Assembly (NCBI GenBank): GCA_004193205.1
Contig: RZUM01000013.1
Span: 77,937-141,936, forward strand
Direction: 5' to 3'
Origin: Gordonia sediminis
GTDB taxonomy: Bacteria; Actinomycetota; Actinomycetes; Mycobacteriales; Mycobacteriaceae
DNA length: 64,000 nucleotides
This document shows positions 7,469-14,686 of this stretch, in pieces. The notes beneath the pieces are model-generated. The model was not told where the DNA came from, did not search any database, and was given only the letters and a program-made list of their open reading frames with translations. Position numbers and translations under genes: made by a program. Every line of letters starts with the position of its first letter. Positions within the stretch are counted from its first letter, which is position 1.

Positions 7469-8614
7469 ATGGCATCCGAGACCCGAGGTGACACGAGCAT
7501 TTCCGCTGTCGTCAAGGCGGCTGCCGACGCGGCGGATTCGGTGGACAGGGAAGCGCGTTTTCCGACCGAGGCAGTGGACATGCTGCGCAACAACAAGTTG
7601 CTATCGACATCGCTGCCGGTCGAGGTGGGTGGCCAATCGACGTCGATCACGGAGCTGGCGGCGATGGCTCGATCCCTCGGCGCCGCATGCAGTTCGGCGG
7701 CGATGGTATTTGCGATGCATCACATTCAAGCGTTGTGTCTCCGGTACCACGGCAGCGATGGCGCCGCAGCAGACTTGGCACGGGAGATAGCGCGTTCCGA
7801 AGCGCTGCTGGCGTCGGCGACCACCGAGATCACCACCGGTGGTGATGTGCGCTCCTCAACCTGCGCGGCCGAGGTCGAGGGAGATCGCGTCCGTCTGGAG
7901 AAGAACGCCCCGGTCATCTCCTATGGCGATTACGCCGACTACATCTTCGCCACTGCGCGGCGTTCGTCCGACAGCCCGGCCAGCGACCAGGTCATGGTCG
8001 TCTGCCCGATTTCGGACACGGAACTCGAGCCCACGTCGACGTGGGACACTCTGGGTTTCCGTGGGACGTGCAGTCCGGGCTTCATTCTGCGGACGACGAC
8101 GTCGGCGGCCAATGTGCTTCCCGTCGACTACGGAACCATGTCCGCCCACACCATGCTCCCGTCCTCGCACATCCTGTGGGCGTCGGTGTGGTTGGGGATG
8201 GCTGATGCGGCGATCGCCAAAGCGAGTGAGCAGGTCAGGTCGGCCGCGCGGAAATCCCCGGGAACAACCCCTCCTCAGGCGGCACGGTTCGCGGATCTCC
8301 TCGTCGTGCACCAGACATTCGAGTCGTCGGTGCATACGGAGATCGCACGCTATGAGGATTTCCTGGCGAGTGGGATGCCGGATCCGACCGTAGGGTTCGC
8401 CATCGCGATGAACAACCTCAAGCTCAACTCGTCGGCGGCCGTGATCGACGTGGTGTCCGGTGCGCTTGCACTGATCGGCATCAACGGCTATCGGGAGGAT
8501 CACAAAGCCTCGATGGGACGACTACTTCGGGATGCATTCGGCCCGCAGTTGATGGTGTCGAACGAAAGAATTCGAGCCAATAACTCTCAACTCATCCTCG
8601 CCTACAGGAGCTGA
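7469..8614 (+). CDS. Acyl-CoA dehydrogenase family flavoprotein
   Basis: 381 residues from the ATG at 7469, preceded by a purine-rich ribosome site; upstream in-frame sequence is not protein-like. The N-terminal helical domain (FPTEAVDMLRNNKLLSTSLPVEVGGQ), the central beta domain (SATTEITTGGDVRSS, TSTWDTLGFRGTCSPGF) and the C-terminal helical domain match the family. WDTLGFRGT corresponds to the flavin/substrate-binding WxTLGMRGT of acyl-CoA dehydrogenase-like monooxygenases and oxidases. Seven bases separate it from the ligase gene, so they are co-transcribed. By context the substrate is more likely an aminoacyl-S-carrier protein, or something derived from it, than a free acyl-CoA. Confidence 0.8.
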   Translation: MASETRGDTSISAVVKAAADAADSVDREARFPTEAVDMLRNNKLLSTSLPVEVGGQSTSITELAAMARSLGAACSSAAMVFAMHHIQALCLRYHGSDGAAADLAREIARSEALLASATTEITTGGDVRSSTCAAEVEGDRVRLEKNAPVISYGDYADYIFATARRSSDSPASDQVMVVCPISDTELEPTSTWDTLGFRGTCSPGFILRTTTSAANVLPVDYGTMSAHTMLPSSHILWASVWLGMADAAIAKASEQVRSAARKSPGTTPPQAARFADLLVVHQTFESSVHTEIARYEDFLASGMPDPTVGFAIAMNNLKLNSSAAVIDVVSGALALIGINGYREDHKASMGRLLRDAFGPQLMVSNERIRANNSQLILAYRS

Positions 8615-8621
8615 CCAAATC

Positions 8622-9608
8622 ATGTCGACACCCGCCACCGAGCAGGGACCGGCCGCGGATCGGGAAGCGAATGACTCGCTCACACAACTCGATCAAGCCC
8701 GGGCCGACTTCCAGGGCCGACTCCTGAGTGCTGGTCTACTCGTCTCCACCGGTATCGACGGCCTCTATGGACGAAGCGGAACCTTCGAGGACATCGTCGA
8801 CGGCGTCGACCGACTGGTCCACGACGCCGGCCAGGCCGCGCATGGAGCCAAAGGGCTTCGACGACTGCGCTTTTCCCCCGTCCTGCCGCGAGGGTCGTTT
8901 GAAAAGACCGACTACATAGCCTCGTTCCCGAATCTCACCGGCTCCATCTCGACGTTCACCGGGGGCAACAGGGAGCACCGAGCACTCCTCGCCGACCGCG
9001 ACGCAGGTCGCCCCTGGGACGGGCACCTGAGCTCTGCCGGCACGATGCTGGTCTCTGCGGCATGCCATCCCCTGTATTCGACGTTGGCCGGTGAGATCCC
9101 GGCGACAGGAGTTCTGACGGACGTCTACGGCTATTGCTTCCGGCATGAGCCGGCTATCGATCCGGCTCGTATGCAGGCATTCAGGCAACACGAGTTCGTC
9201 TTCGTCGGAGCTCCGGGCGATGCCGAGGCACACCGAGATTTCTGGATCGGCCGTGGTCTGCAGTTGCTCGAGGATATCGGGCTCGAGGCGCAGGCGGTGC
9301 CTGCGAATGATCCCTTCTTCGGACGAGCCGGACGGATGCTGGTGACCAATCAACTCGACGAGAACCTGAAGACCGAGTTGGTGGTGCGCATCTACGGTGA
9401 TCTTGATGACGGGACGGCGATCGTGTCGTGCAACTGCCATCGCGAGCATTTCGGCGAGAATTTCGGGATCACGACACCCGACGGCGAGCGCGCGCACAGT
9501 GCGTGTGTGGGTTTCGGGATGGAACGTATCGCCCTTGCGCTGCTGTCGACACACGGCTTGGATATCGCGAGTTGGCCGGGGCCCGTCCGCAACCGACTCG
9601 GATTCTGA
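8622..9608 (+). CDS. Amino acid:[carrier protein] ligase (class II aminoacyl-tRNA synthetase homologue)
   Basis: 328 residues. This family resembles the catalytic core of atypical seryl-tRNA synthetase but lacks a tRNA-binding domain. It activates an amino acid with ATP and loads it on the phosphopantetheine arm of a carrier protein, as shown for Bradyrhizobium homologues. Class II motif 2 is YGYCFRHEP (Arg174, Glu176); motif 3 is CVGFGMERIALAL (295-307). Cys148, Glu191 and Cys295 are spaced as expected for the active-site zinc ligands. The N-terminal 30 residues are polar and probably disordered. AGGAG lies upstream of the ATG at 8622. The likely partner carrier protein is encoded at 6952-7197. 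Confidence 0.85.
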   Translation: MSTPATEQGPAADREANDSLTQLDQARADFQGRLLSAGLLVSTGIDGLYGRSGTFEDIVDGVDRLVHDAGQAAHGAKGLRRLRFSPVLPRGSFEKTDYIASFPNLTGSISTFTGGNREHRALLADRDAGRPWDGHLSSAGTMLVSAACHPLYSTLAGEIPATGVLTDVYGYCFRHEPAIDPARMQAFRQHEFVFVGAPGDAEAHRDFWIGRGLQLLEDIGLEAQAVPANDPFFGRAGRMLVTNQLDENLKTELVVRIYGDLDDGTAIVSCNCHREHFGENFGITTPDGERAHSACVGFGMERIALALLSTHGLDIASWPGPVRNRLGF

Positions 9609-9609
9609 G

Positions 9610-10773
9610 TCAGGTCTGGTCGCGACCTTCACGTAGCGCCCGCCGATCCACCTTGCCGGGCCCGCGCATCGGCAACGCGTCGAGTTCGATCACCTCGCGA
9701 GGCGCGGCGTAGCGGTCAAGACGTTCGGTCACCGCGCCGCGGATGCGCTCGGCGTCGAGTGTCGTTGTGCCCGAGGGGACCACGAAGACGACGACCTTCT
9801 CACCGAGCCGCTCGTCGGGGAGCCCGACGACGGCGCACTCGGCGACCGCCGGGTCGTCGATGATCACGGCCTCCACCACCTGCGGGACGATCGTGAGTCC
9901 ACCACTGCTGATCGCCTCGTCGGCGCGCCCGATGATGGACAGCACACCATGCTTGTCGACGCGGCCGAGGTCGTCGGTGCGGAACCAGCCTGGGTCCGCG
10001 AACGCGGGGTGGTCGGGGCGATTGCGGTAGCCGTGGGCGACCATCGGCCCGCCGAGCCGCACGCGTCCGACACCGTCGGGATTGGCGTCTGCGATGTCGA
10101 TGACCACACCGTCGAGCGGGATGCCGTCGTAGACGCAGCCGCCGGCGGTCTCGCTCATGCCGTAGGTGCGGATGATGGGGATTCCGGCGTTGATTGTCTT
10201 GCGCAGCAACGGGACCGGGGTGGCGGCGCCGCCGACGAGCAAAGCGTCGGCCCCGGCCAGTGCGGCGGTGGCGCGGGGGGAGTCGAGGACCTTGATCAGC
10301 TGCGTGGGTACCAGGGAGGTGTAGCGGCGCGGACCGTCGAGGGCGTCGAGCGCGTCGGCGAAGGCATCCGGGTCGAAGCCGTCGCGGACATCGAGCACGG
10401 CGGGAGTGAAGCCGGCGGCCAACGCGCGCACCAAGACTTGAAGTCCGGCGATGTGGTGCGGGGCGAGGGCGAGCAGCCAGTTGCCGTGGCCGCCGAGGTG
10501 CAGTGAGGTGGCCTCGGCGGAGGCGGTGAGGGTCGTCGGGGTGTGCTGGGCGCCCTTGGGGACACCGGTGGTGCCCGAGGTGGAGATCACCAGGGAGACG
10601 TCGTCGTCGATGGGGTCGCCGACGCCGAGGGCGTCGATCAGGAGCTCCGCGGTCTGCGGGTCGTCGGGGACGGGCACGTAGGCGGCGGTGCCGTCGAGGA
10701 TCGCGGACAGTTCGCTGCAGTGATCGAGGAGTTCGGGGCCCGCGGTCAGTTCGAGGGCGCGCAGAGTTCTCAG
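9610..10773 (-). CDS. menE: o-Succinylbenzoate-CoA ligase
   Basis: Adenylate-forming ligase of menaquinone synthesis. The P-loop STSGTTGVPKG, the RTYGMSETAGGCVYDG motif, WFRTDDLGRVD and the C-terminal GPGKVDRRAL lysine are all present. The first ATG/GTG is at 10677, but protein-like sequence typical of MenE N-termini (LRALELTAGPELLDHC) continues upstream in frame to the end of the preceding gene. The probable start is therefore a rare CTG at 10773-10771, overlapping the DUF3349 stop as CTGA; the product would be about 387 residues. A GTG start at 10677 would remove about 32 conserved residues. Last gene of the leftward pitA-to-menE operon. Confidence 0.9.
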   Translation of the reverse strand: MRTLRALELTAGPELLDHCSELSAILDGTAAYVPVPDDPQTAELLIDALGVGDPIDDDVSLVISTSGTTGVPKGAQHTPTTLTASAEATSLHLGGHGNWLLALAPHHIAGLQVLVRALAAGFTPAVLDVRDGFDPDAFADALDALDGPRRYTSLVPTQLIKVLDSPRATAALAGADALLVGGAATPVPLLRKTINAGIPIIRTYGMSETAGGCVYDGIPLDGVVIDIADANPDGVGRVRLGGPMVAHGYRNRPDHPAFADPGWFRTDDLGRVDKHGVLSIIGRADEAISSGGLTIVPQVVEAVIIDDPAVAECAVVGLPDERLGEKVVVFVVPSGTTTLDAERIRGAVTERLDRYAAPREVIELDALPMRGPGKVDRRALREGRDQT

Positions 10774-11255
10774 GGCTCGTCTCCGTCGGTGTCGTCGGTT
10801 GCTGGCGGCGGGTTTTCGGGTGCTGTCGGTGGATTTTCGGTTGCCGTCGGCGGGTCTTTGGGTGCTGTCGGTGGATCTTTGGGTGCTGTCGGTGGGTTTT
10901 CGGTTGCCGTCGGCGAGGATTCGGTTGCCGTCGGCGGGGGGTCGGTCTCGGCGGCGAGGGGAGCGTCGTCGAAGGGCCAGCCGGCGGTTTCGAGATGATG
11001 ACGGACGCGATCGATGTCGTCCTCGTGTGGCAGTTCGTTGGTGATCTTGGAGATCATCACCCCGACGTCGATCTTGGAGATGGGCTCGGGTCCGGCGCCG
11101 TCGACCAGCACATCCGCGACCTGTTGGATCTCTTCCTCACTCAGCTGTCGGCGCAGGAGGGCGACGAGGGGGATGTAGTCGTCCTGGGGGACACCGTCGG
11201 GGTAGCCGGCACGCAACCATTCGATGATCTTCGTGAGGAACTGCGGTCTGTCCAT
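10770..11255 (-). CDS. DUF3349 protein with Pro/Thr-rich heptad-repeat tail
   Basis: 161 residues. Residues 1-98 (from MDRPQFLTKIIEWLRAGYP to HHLETAGWPFDD) match the DUF3349 helical domain seen in M. tuberculosis Rv0543c. The tail from about 100 is low-complexity, made of PTATENP/PTAPKDP-type heptads (108-150), which is unusual for a family of about 100 residues. The ATG at 11255 has AAGGGGG 9 bases upstream; a TTG three codons earlier is less likely. Lies between a small membrane protein gene and menE, as in mycobacteria. Function unknown; the tail may be a flexible linker. Confidence 0.75.
   Translation of the reverse strand: MDRPQFLTKIIEWLRAGYPDGVPQDDYIPLVALLRRQLSEEEIQQVADVLVDGAGPEPISKIDVGVMISKITNELPHEDDIDRVRHHLETAGWPFDDAPLAAETDPPPTATESSPTATENPPTAPKDPPTAPKDPPTATENPPTAPENPPPATDDTDGDEP
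10806..10934 (-). repeat. In-frame 21-base (heptapeptide) tandem repeats
   Basis: About six imperfect copies of a 21-base unit encode P-T-A-[TP]-[EK]-[NSD]-P heptads in the DUF3349 protein tail. On the plus strand the copies read as alternating blocks of GGTGCTGTCGGTGG and GGTTGCCGTCGGCGG. Such repeats change copy number by slippage. Confidence 0.75.
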
Positions 11256-11331
11256 GCCGGGCAACCCCCTTTCCGTTCGCCCGGATCTGCGTCGACGCCA
11301 GTCTCGATTCTATGGGCCCCCAGCCGGCGGC

Positions 11332-11613
11332 TCAGTATGCCCAGTCCGGGAAGATCTGGATGTCGAAGTAGTAGAGGATGGTCTGGCGGGTGATCCACAG
11401 CAGACCGAATATGATCGCCGCGGCGACGAAGGCATACAAGAGATAGCCGAGGGCGCGCAGGGTCGGGTTCGGTTGGCTGATGGTGCCGTCGGCGTTCTCG
11501 CCGCCCACTCCCTGGGCATGGAGACGCAGTCCGAACGCGAATACGGCCGGGAGGCCGGCCCCGAAGAGCAGGCCGATCACCAGCACCTTGGCAATCGATT
11601 CGACGATGTCCAT
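11332..11613 (-). CDS. Small conserved two-helix membrane protein (Rv0544c-like)
   Basis: 93 residues with two predicted membrane helices, about 8-28 (KVLVIGLLFGAGLPAVFAFG) and 56-78 (ALGYLLYAFVAAAIIFGLLW). A polar loop (HAQGVGGENADGTISQPNP) lies between them, and the C-terminus (YYFDIQIFPDWAY) is aromatic. It lies 27 bases downstream of pitA and upstream of the DUF3349 gene, the same place as Rv0544c in M. tuberculosis. The conserved order suggests a link to phosphate uptake or simply an old operon. AAAGGA precedes the ATG. Function unknown. Confidence 0.7.
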   Translation of the reverse strand: MDIVESIAKVLVIGLLFGAGLPAVFAFGLRLHAQGVGGENADGTISQPNPTLRALGYLLYAFVAAAIIFGLLWITRQTILYYFDIQIFPDWAY

Positions 11614-11640
11614 CGCTTGAGGTCCTTTCGGGATGGCGCG

Positions 11641-12894
11641 TCAGGAGGACTCGGATCGCGATGTCACGCGACGGGTCTTCGGCTTGGTCGGGGGCTTGTC
11701 TGCGGGGATGATCGAGTCGGTGGTCTCGTCCCAATCGGCGTTGACGTTGGTGGCGTCGATCTTGTTCTGCTGGGCGCGCCAGTACATGTAGGCGGCGGCA
11801 GCGACAAGCAGCGCGAAGATGACGATCGAGCCGACGACGTCACCCAGCATGCTGGCGATCCAGTAGCAGAGCGCTCCGACGAGTCCCGCGGCAGGCAGCG
11901 TGGTGATCCAGGCGACGACCATGCGGCCGGCGACCACCCACCGCACCTGTGCGCCCTTCTTGCCGACACCGGATCCGAGGATCGACCCGGTGGCCACCTG
12001 CGTGGTCGACAGGGCCATGCCCGCAGCGCTCGAGGTGAGGATGATGGCGGCCGACGATGCCTCGGCGGACATGCCCTGCGGCGAGCTGATGTCCACGAGA
12101 CCCTTGCCCAGGGTGCGGATGATGCGCCACCCGCCGAGGTAGGTGCCCAGCGCGATCGCGCCGGCGCACGACATGACGACCCAGAACGGCAGGCCGTGGC
12201 TGACCGAGGATGCCTCCAGGTGGCCGGTGCTGATGAGTGCCAGGGCGATGACGCCCATCGTCTTCTGCGCGTCACCGGTGCCGTGTGCCAGTGAAACCAG
12301 TGAGGCCGTGGCGATCTGGCCGGTGCGAAAGCCCGCTTCCTTCCGGTTCTCGAGCACCTTGCGGGTGATCGCGAAGACCATCCACGTGCCGGAGGCCGCG
12401 ACGAGGCAGGCGATGAGCGGCGAGGCGAAGGCCGGGATGATGATCTTCGACAAGATGCCGTGCCAGTTGATGCCGCTGGTACCCAGGGCTGCGAGACCGG
12501 AACCGATCAGTCCGCCGAACAAGGCGTGCGACGAGCTCGACGGCAGCCCGAAGAGCCAGGTGAAGAGGTTCCACAGGATGCCGCCGATGAGGCCGGCGAA
12601 GATGATCAGCAGTGCCGTGGTCGGGCTCAGGCCGGTGACGAGGTCGCCCTTGTCGTCGCCCGAGGTCTGCTGGATATTCAGCACATCCTTGGTGATCGTC
12701 GCGGCGACCTGCACCGACAGGAACGCGCCGACGAGATTCAAGATAGCCGAAATCGCAACGGCTACTTTGGGTTTGAGGGCGCCGGTAGCGATGGAGGTCG
12801 CCATGGCGTTACCCGTGTCGTGGAACCCGTTGGTGAAGTCGAAGCCGAGTGCCGTGATGATCAGTAGCACCAGGATCAGCATCTCCCCGCTCAT
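11641..12894 (-). CDS. pitA: Low-affinity inorganic phosphate transporter, PiT family
   Basis: 417 residues, the same length as mycobacterial PitA. Starts at the ATG at 12894 (MSGEMLILVLL); in-frame sequence further upstream is not protein-like. The signature GFDFTNGFHDTGNAMATSI (18-36) is the first PiT half-repeat, and LFGGLIGSG / GGILWNLFTWLFGLPSSSSHAL is the PD001131-type core. The C-terminal half carries the second repeat (SLAHGTGDAQKTMGVIAL). About ten membrane helices; the short cytoplasmic C-terminus is basic. Imports phosphate with a cation gradient. First gene of the operon running to menE. Confidence 0.93.
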   Translation of the reverse strand: MSGEMLILVLLIITALGFDFTNGFHDTGNAMATSIATGALKPKVAVAISAILNLVGAFLSVQVAATITKDVLNIQQTSGDDKGDLVTGLSPTTALLIIFAGLIGGILWNLFTWLFGLPSSSSHALFGGLIGSGLAALGTSGINWHGILSKIIIPAFASPLIACLVAASGTWMVFAITRKVLENRKEAGFRTGQIATASLVSLAHGTGDAQKTMGVIALALISTGHLEASSVSHGLPFWVVMSCAGAIALGTYLGGWRIIRTLGKGLVDISSPQGMSAEASSAAIILTSSAAGMALSTTQVATGSILGSGVGKKGAQVRWVVAGRMVVAWITTLPAAGLVGALCYWIASMLGDVVGSIVIFALLVAAAAYMYWRAQQNKIDATNVNADWDETTDSIIPADKPPTKPKTRRVTSRSESS

Positions 12895-13075
12895 CCGATG
12901 ATGATGCCTTGTGTGGGTCTGAAAATCCCAGGTTTGGACGACGGAAACGTTGCGCCTGACCTGCGGATTCATAACGGCGGATCTACCTGGCGGTCGTCGG
13001 ACATCCTCATGCTCTGTGGCGGACACCGGGTACTTCGGGCTATTGGTGATCGTTCGCCTGTGGAAGAATCCGGTC

Positions 13076-14140
13076 ATGACCTCGATGACCCTGGGCATGC
13101 CGATCAACTACGCGGGGGACTTCCGCGAGACCATCAACAATCTCGCCGAATTCGAGTCCGTCGGGGTCGAGCGGATCGCGGTGCCCGAGGCCTACAGTTT
13201 CGACGCGGTCAGCCAGCTCGGGTACATCGCGGCCAAGACCGAGAGGATGGAGCTGCAGACCGCGATCCTGCCGATGTACTCACGTACGCCGTCGAATCTG
13301 GCGATGACTGCGGCCGGCCTGGACTACATCAGCGGCGGTCGGTGTGTGCTCGGCATCGGGGCGTCGGGTCCGCAGGTCATCGAGGGGTTTCACGGGGTCA
13401 AATACGACTACCCGCTCGGCCGGGCTCGCGAGCATGTGGAGATCTGCCGGATGATCTGGCGCCGCGAGAAGACCGACTACCGCGGCAAGCACTACACGCT
13501 GCCGCTGACCAAGGAGGACGGCGGCACCGGGCTCGGTAAGGCGCTGAAGATCATCAACCACCCGGTCCGCAACCGCATCCCGATGCTGCTGGCCGCGATC
13601 GGCCCGAAGAACACCGAACTGGCGGCGGAGCTGTTCGACGAGTTCCAGCCGTTCCTGTTCCATCCCGAATACGTCAATGTCGCGTTCGGTGATGCGCTGG
13701 CTGCCGGCAAGGCCAAACGCGATCCGTCGTTGGCGCCGCTGAAGATCGTGGTGCAGGCCGCGGCGCTGATCTCCGAAGACCCGGAGGAGATCGAGAAGGC
13801 GACACAGGGTGTGCGTGATCACGCCGCCCTGTACATCGGCGGCATGGGAGCGCGCGGAAAGAACTTCTACAACTCGCTCGCAATCCGCTACGGCTACGCC
13901 GACGAGGCCAAGCTGATCCAGGACCTCTACCTCGACGGGCGCAAGGCCGAGGCCGCGGCCGCGGTGCCCGACGAGCTGGTGGACGCGATGTCATTGATCG
14001 GCCCCAAGTCCCATGTTGCCGAGCGGGTGGAGGCGTTCGAGAAGGCGGGGGTCGGGGTCATCCTGGCGGCTCCGGTGGCGGGGACGCACAAGGAGCGGGT
14101 TGAGGATATGGAGCAGTTGCGGGGGATTTTCGGGGGATAA
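13076..14140 (+). CDS. LLM-class F420-dependent oxidoreductase (Rv3520c-like)
   Basis: 354 residues, bacterial luciferase-like TIM barrel. MTLGMPINYAGDFRETINNL, the TAILPMYSRTPSNLAM strand and LDYISGGRCVLGIGASGPQVIEGFHG are typical of the coenzyme F420 subfamily found in mycobacteria and relatives. The ATG at 13076 is chosen over an upstream GTG/TTG because the sequence before it is not conserved-looking. Divergent from pitA with a 181-base gap. Substrate unknown. It implies the organism makes F420, in keeping with a mycobacterial-type actinomycete. Confidence 0.85.
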   Translation: MTSMTLGMPINYAGDFRETINNLAEFESVGVERIAVPEAYSFDAVSQLGYIAAKTERMELQTAILPMYSRTPSNLAMTAAGLDYISGGRCVLGIGASGPQVIEGFHGVKYDYPLGRAREHVEICRMIWRREKTDYRGKHYTLPLTKEDGGTGLGKALKIINHPVRNRIPMLLAAIGPKNTELAAELFDEFQPFLFHPEYVNVAFGDALAAGKAKRDPSLAPLKIVVQAAALISEDPEEIEKATQGVRDHAALYIGGMGARGKNFYNSLAIRYGYADEAKLIQDLYLDGRKAEAAAAVPDELVDAMSLIGPKSHVAERVEAFEKAGVGVILAAPVAGTHKERVEDMEQLRGIFGG

Positions 14141-14170
14141 CGCCCCGCTCCCACCGGTACCACTACGGCA

Positions 14171-14653
14171 TCATGATGCCGACGGAACAAGCATGCGCAT
14201 CTCCTGACCGAGCGGTCCGGCGCCCTGCAACGTGTAGACCTTCTTCGCATACTCGTCGATAGTCCAGCGTGCCTTCGTATCTGCGTGGAACACCGCGGTG
14301 TCGCCGGGTCGGAGCACGAACTCGTTTCCCTGGTACTCGACTGCGACTTCACCCTCGAGGAGATGGACGGTCTCGTCGACGGCGTATTCCCAGACAAAGG
14401 TTGTGGGTCCCTCGCACGACCACAATCCGGTGATGGATCGGCCGTCCGGTGAGCGGCTCGTCTCGTTGGCTTTGAATACCGGGTTTCCCGACGTGATCCA
14501 CGAAGGGTCGACGTGGAGTGGCGTCAGTGGAGTGTTGATCGCAGATGCAGAGGGAGTGGGACTTCGGAAAGCGAAGCGGGCCGCGTCGATAACCACGATC
14601 ACCCCGAGGCATACGAGGAATCCGGCAAGTGCTGATAGAGCGATGCGCTTCAC
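14171..14653 (-). CDS. Membrane-anchored cupin protein
   Basis: 160 residues. An N-terminal helix (residues 4-26, ALSALAGFLVCLGVIVVIDAA) anchors or exports a single cupin barrel. WEYAVDETVHLLEGEVAVEY and FVLRPGDTAVFHADTKARW resemble the DUF861 / ureidoglycine-aminohydrolase-like cupin type, though the metal-binding histidine set is incomplete (one His in each motif). The likely start is a GTG, with no good ribosome site. It follows the tandem hydrolase gene after a 33-base gap, so the two are probably co-transcribed. May act on sugars or aid export at the left end of the polysaccharide locus. Function not known. Confidence 0.65.
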   Translation of the reverse strand: MKRIALSALAGFLVCLGVIVVIDAARFAFRSPTPSASAINTPLTPLHVDPSWITSGNPVFKANETSRSPDGRSITGLWSCEGPTTFVWEYAVDETVHLLEGEVAVEYQGNEFVLRPGDTAVFHADTKARWTIDEYAKKVYTLQGAGPLGQEMRMLVPSAS

Positions 14654-14686
14654 TTCTGCATGATCTCAAACTTGCAATTGGATTGC

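Noticed and set aside
11224-12294. Plus-strand open frame of 356 codons
   Set aside because: Antisense to pitA and neighbours; charged and domainless.
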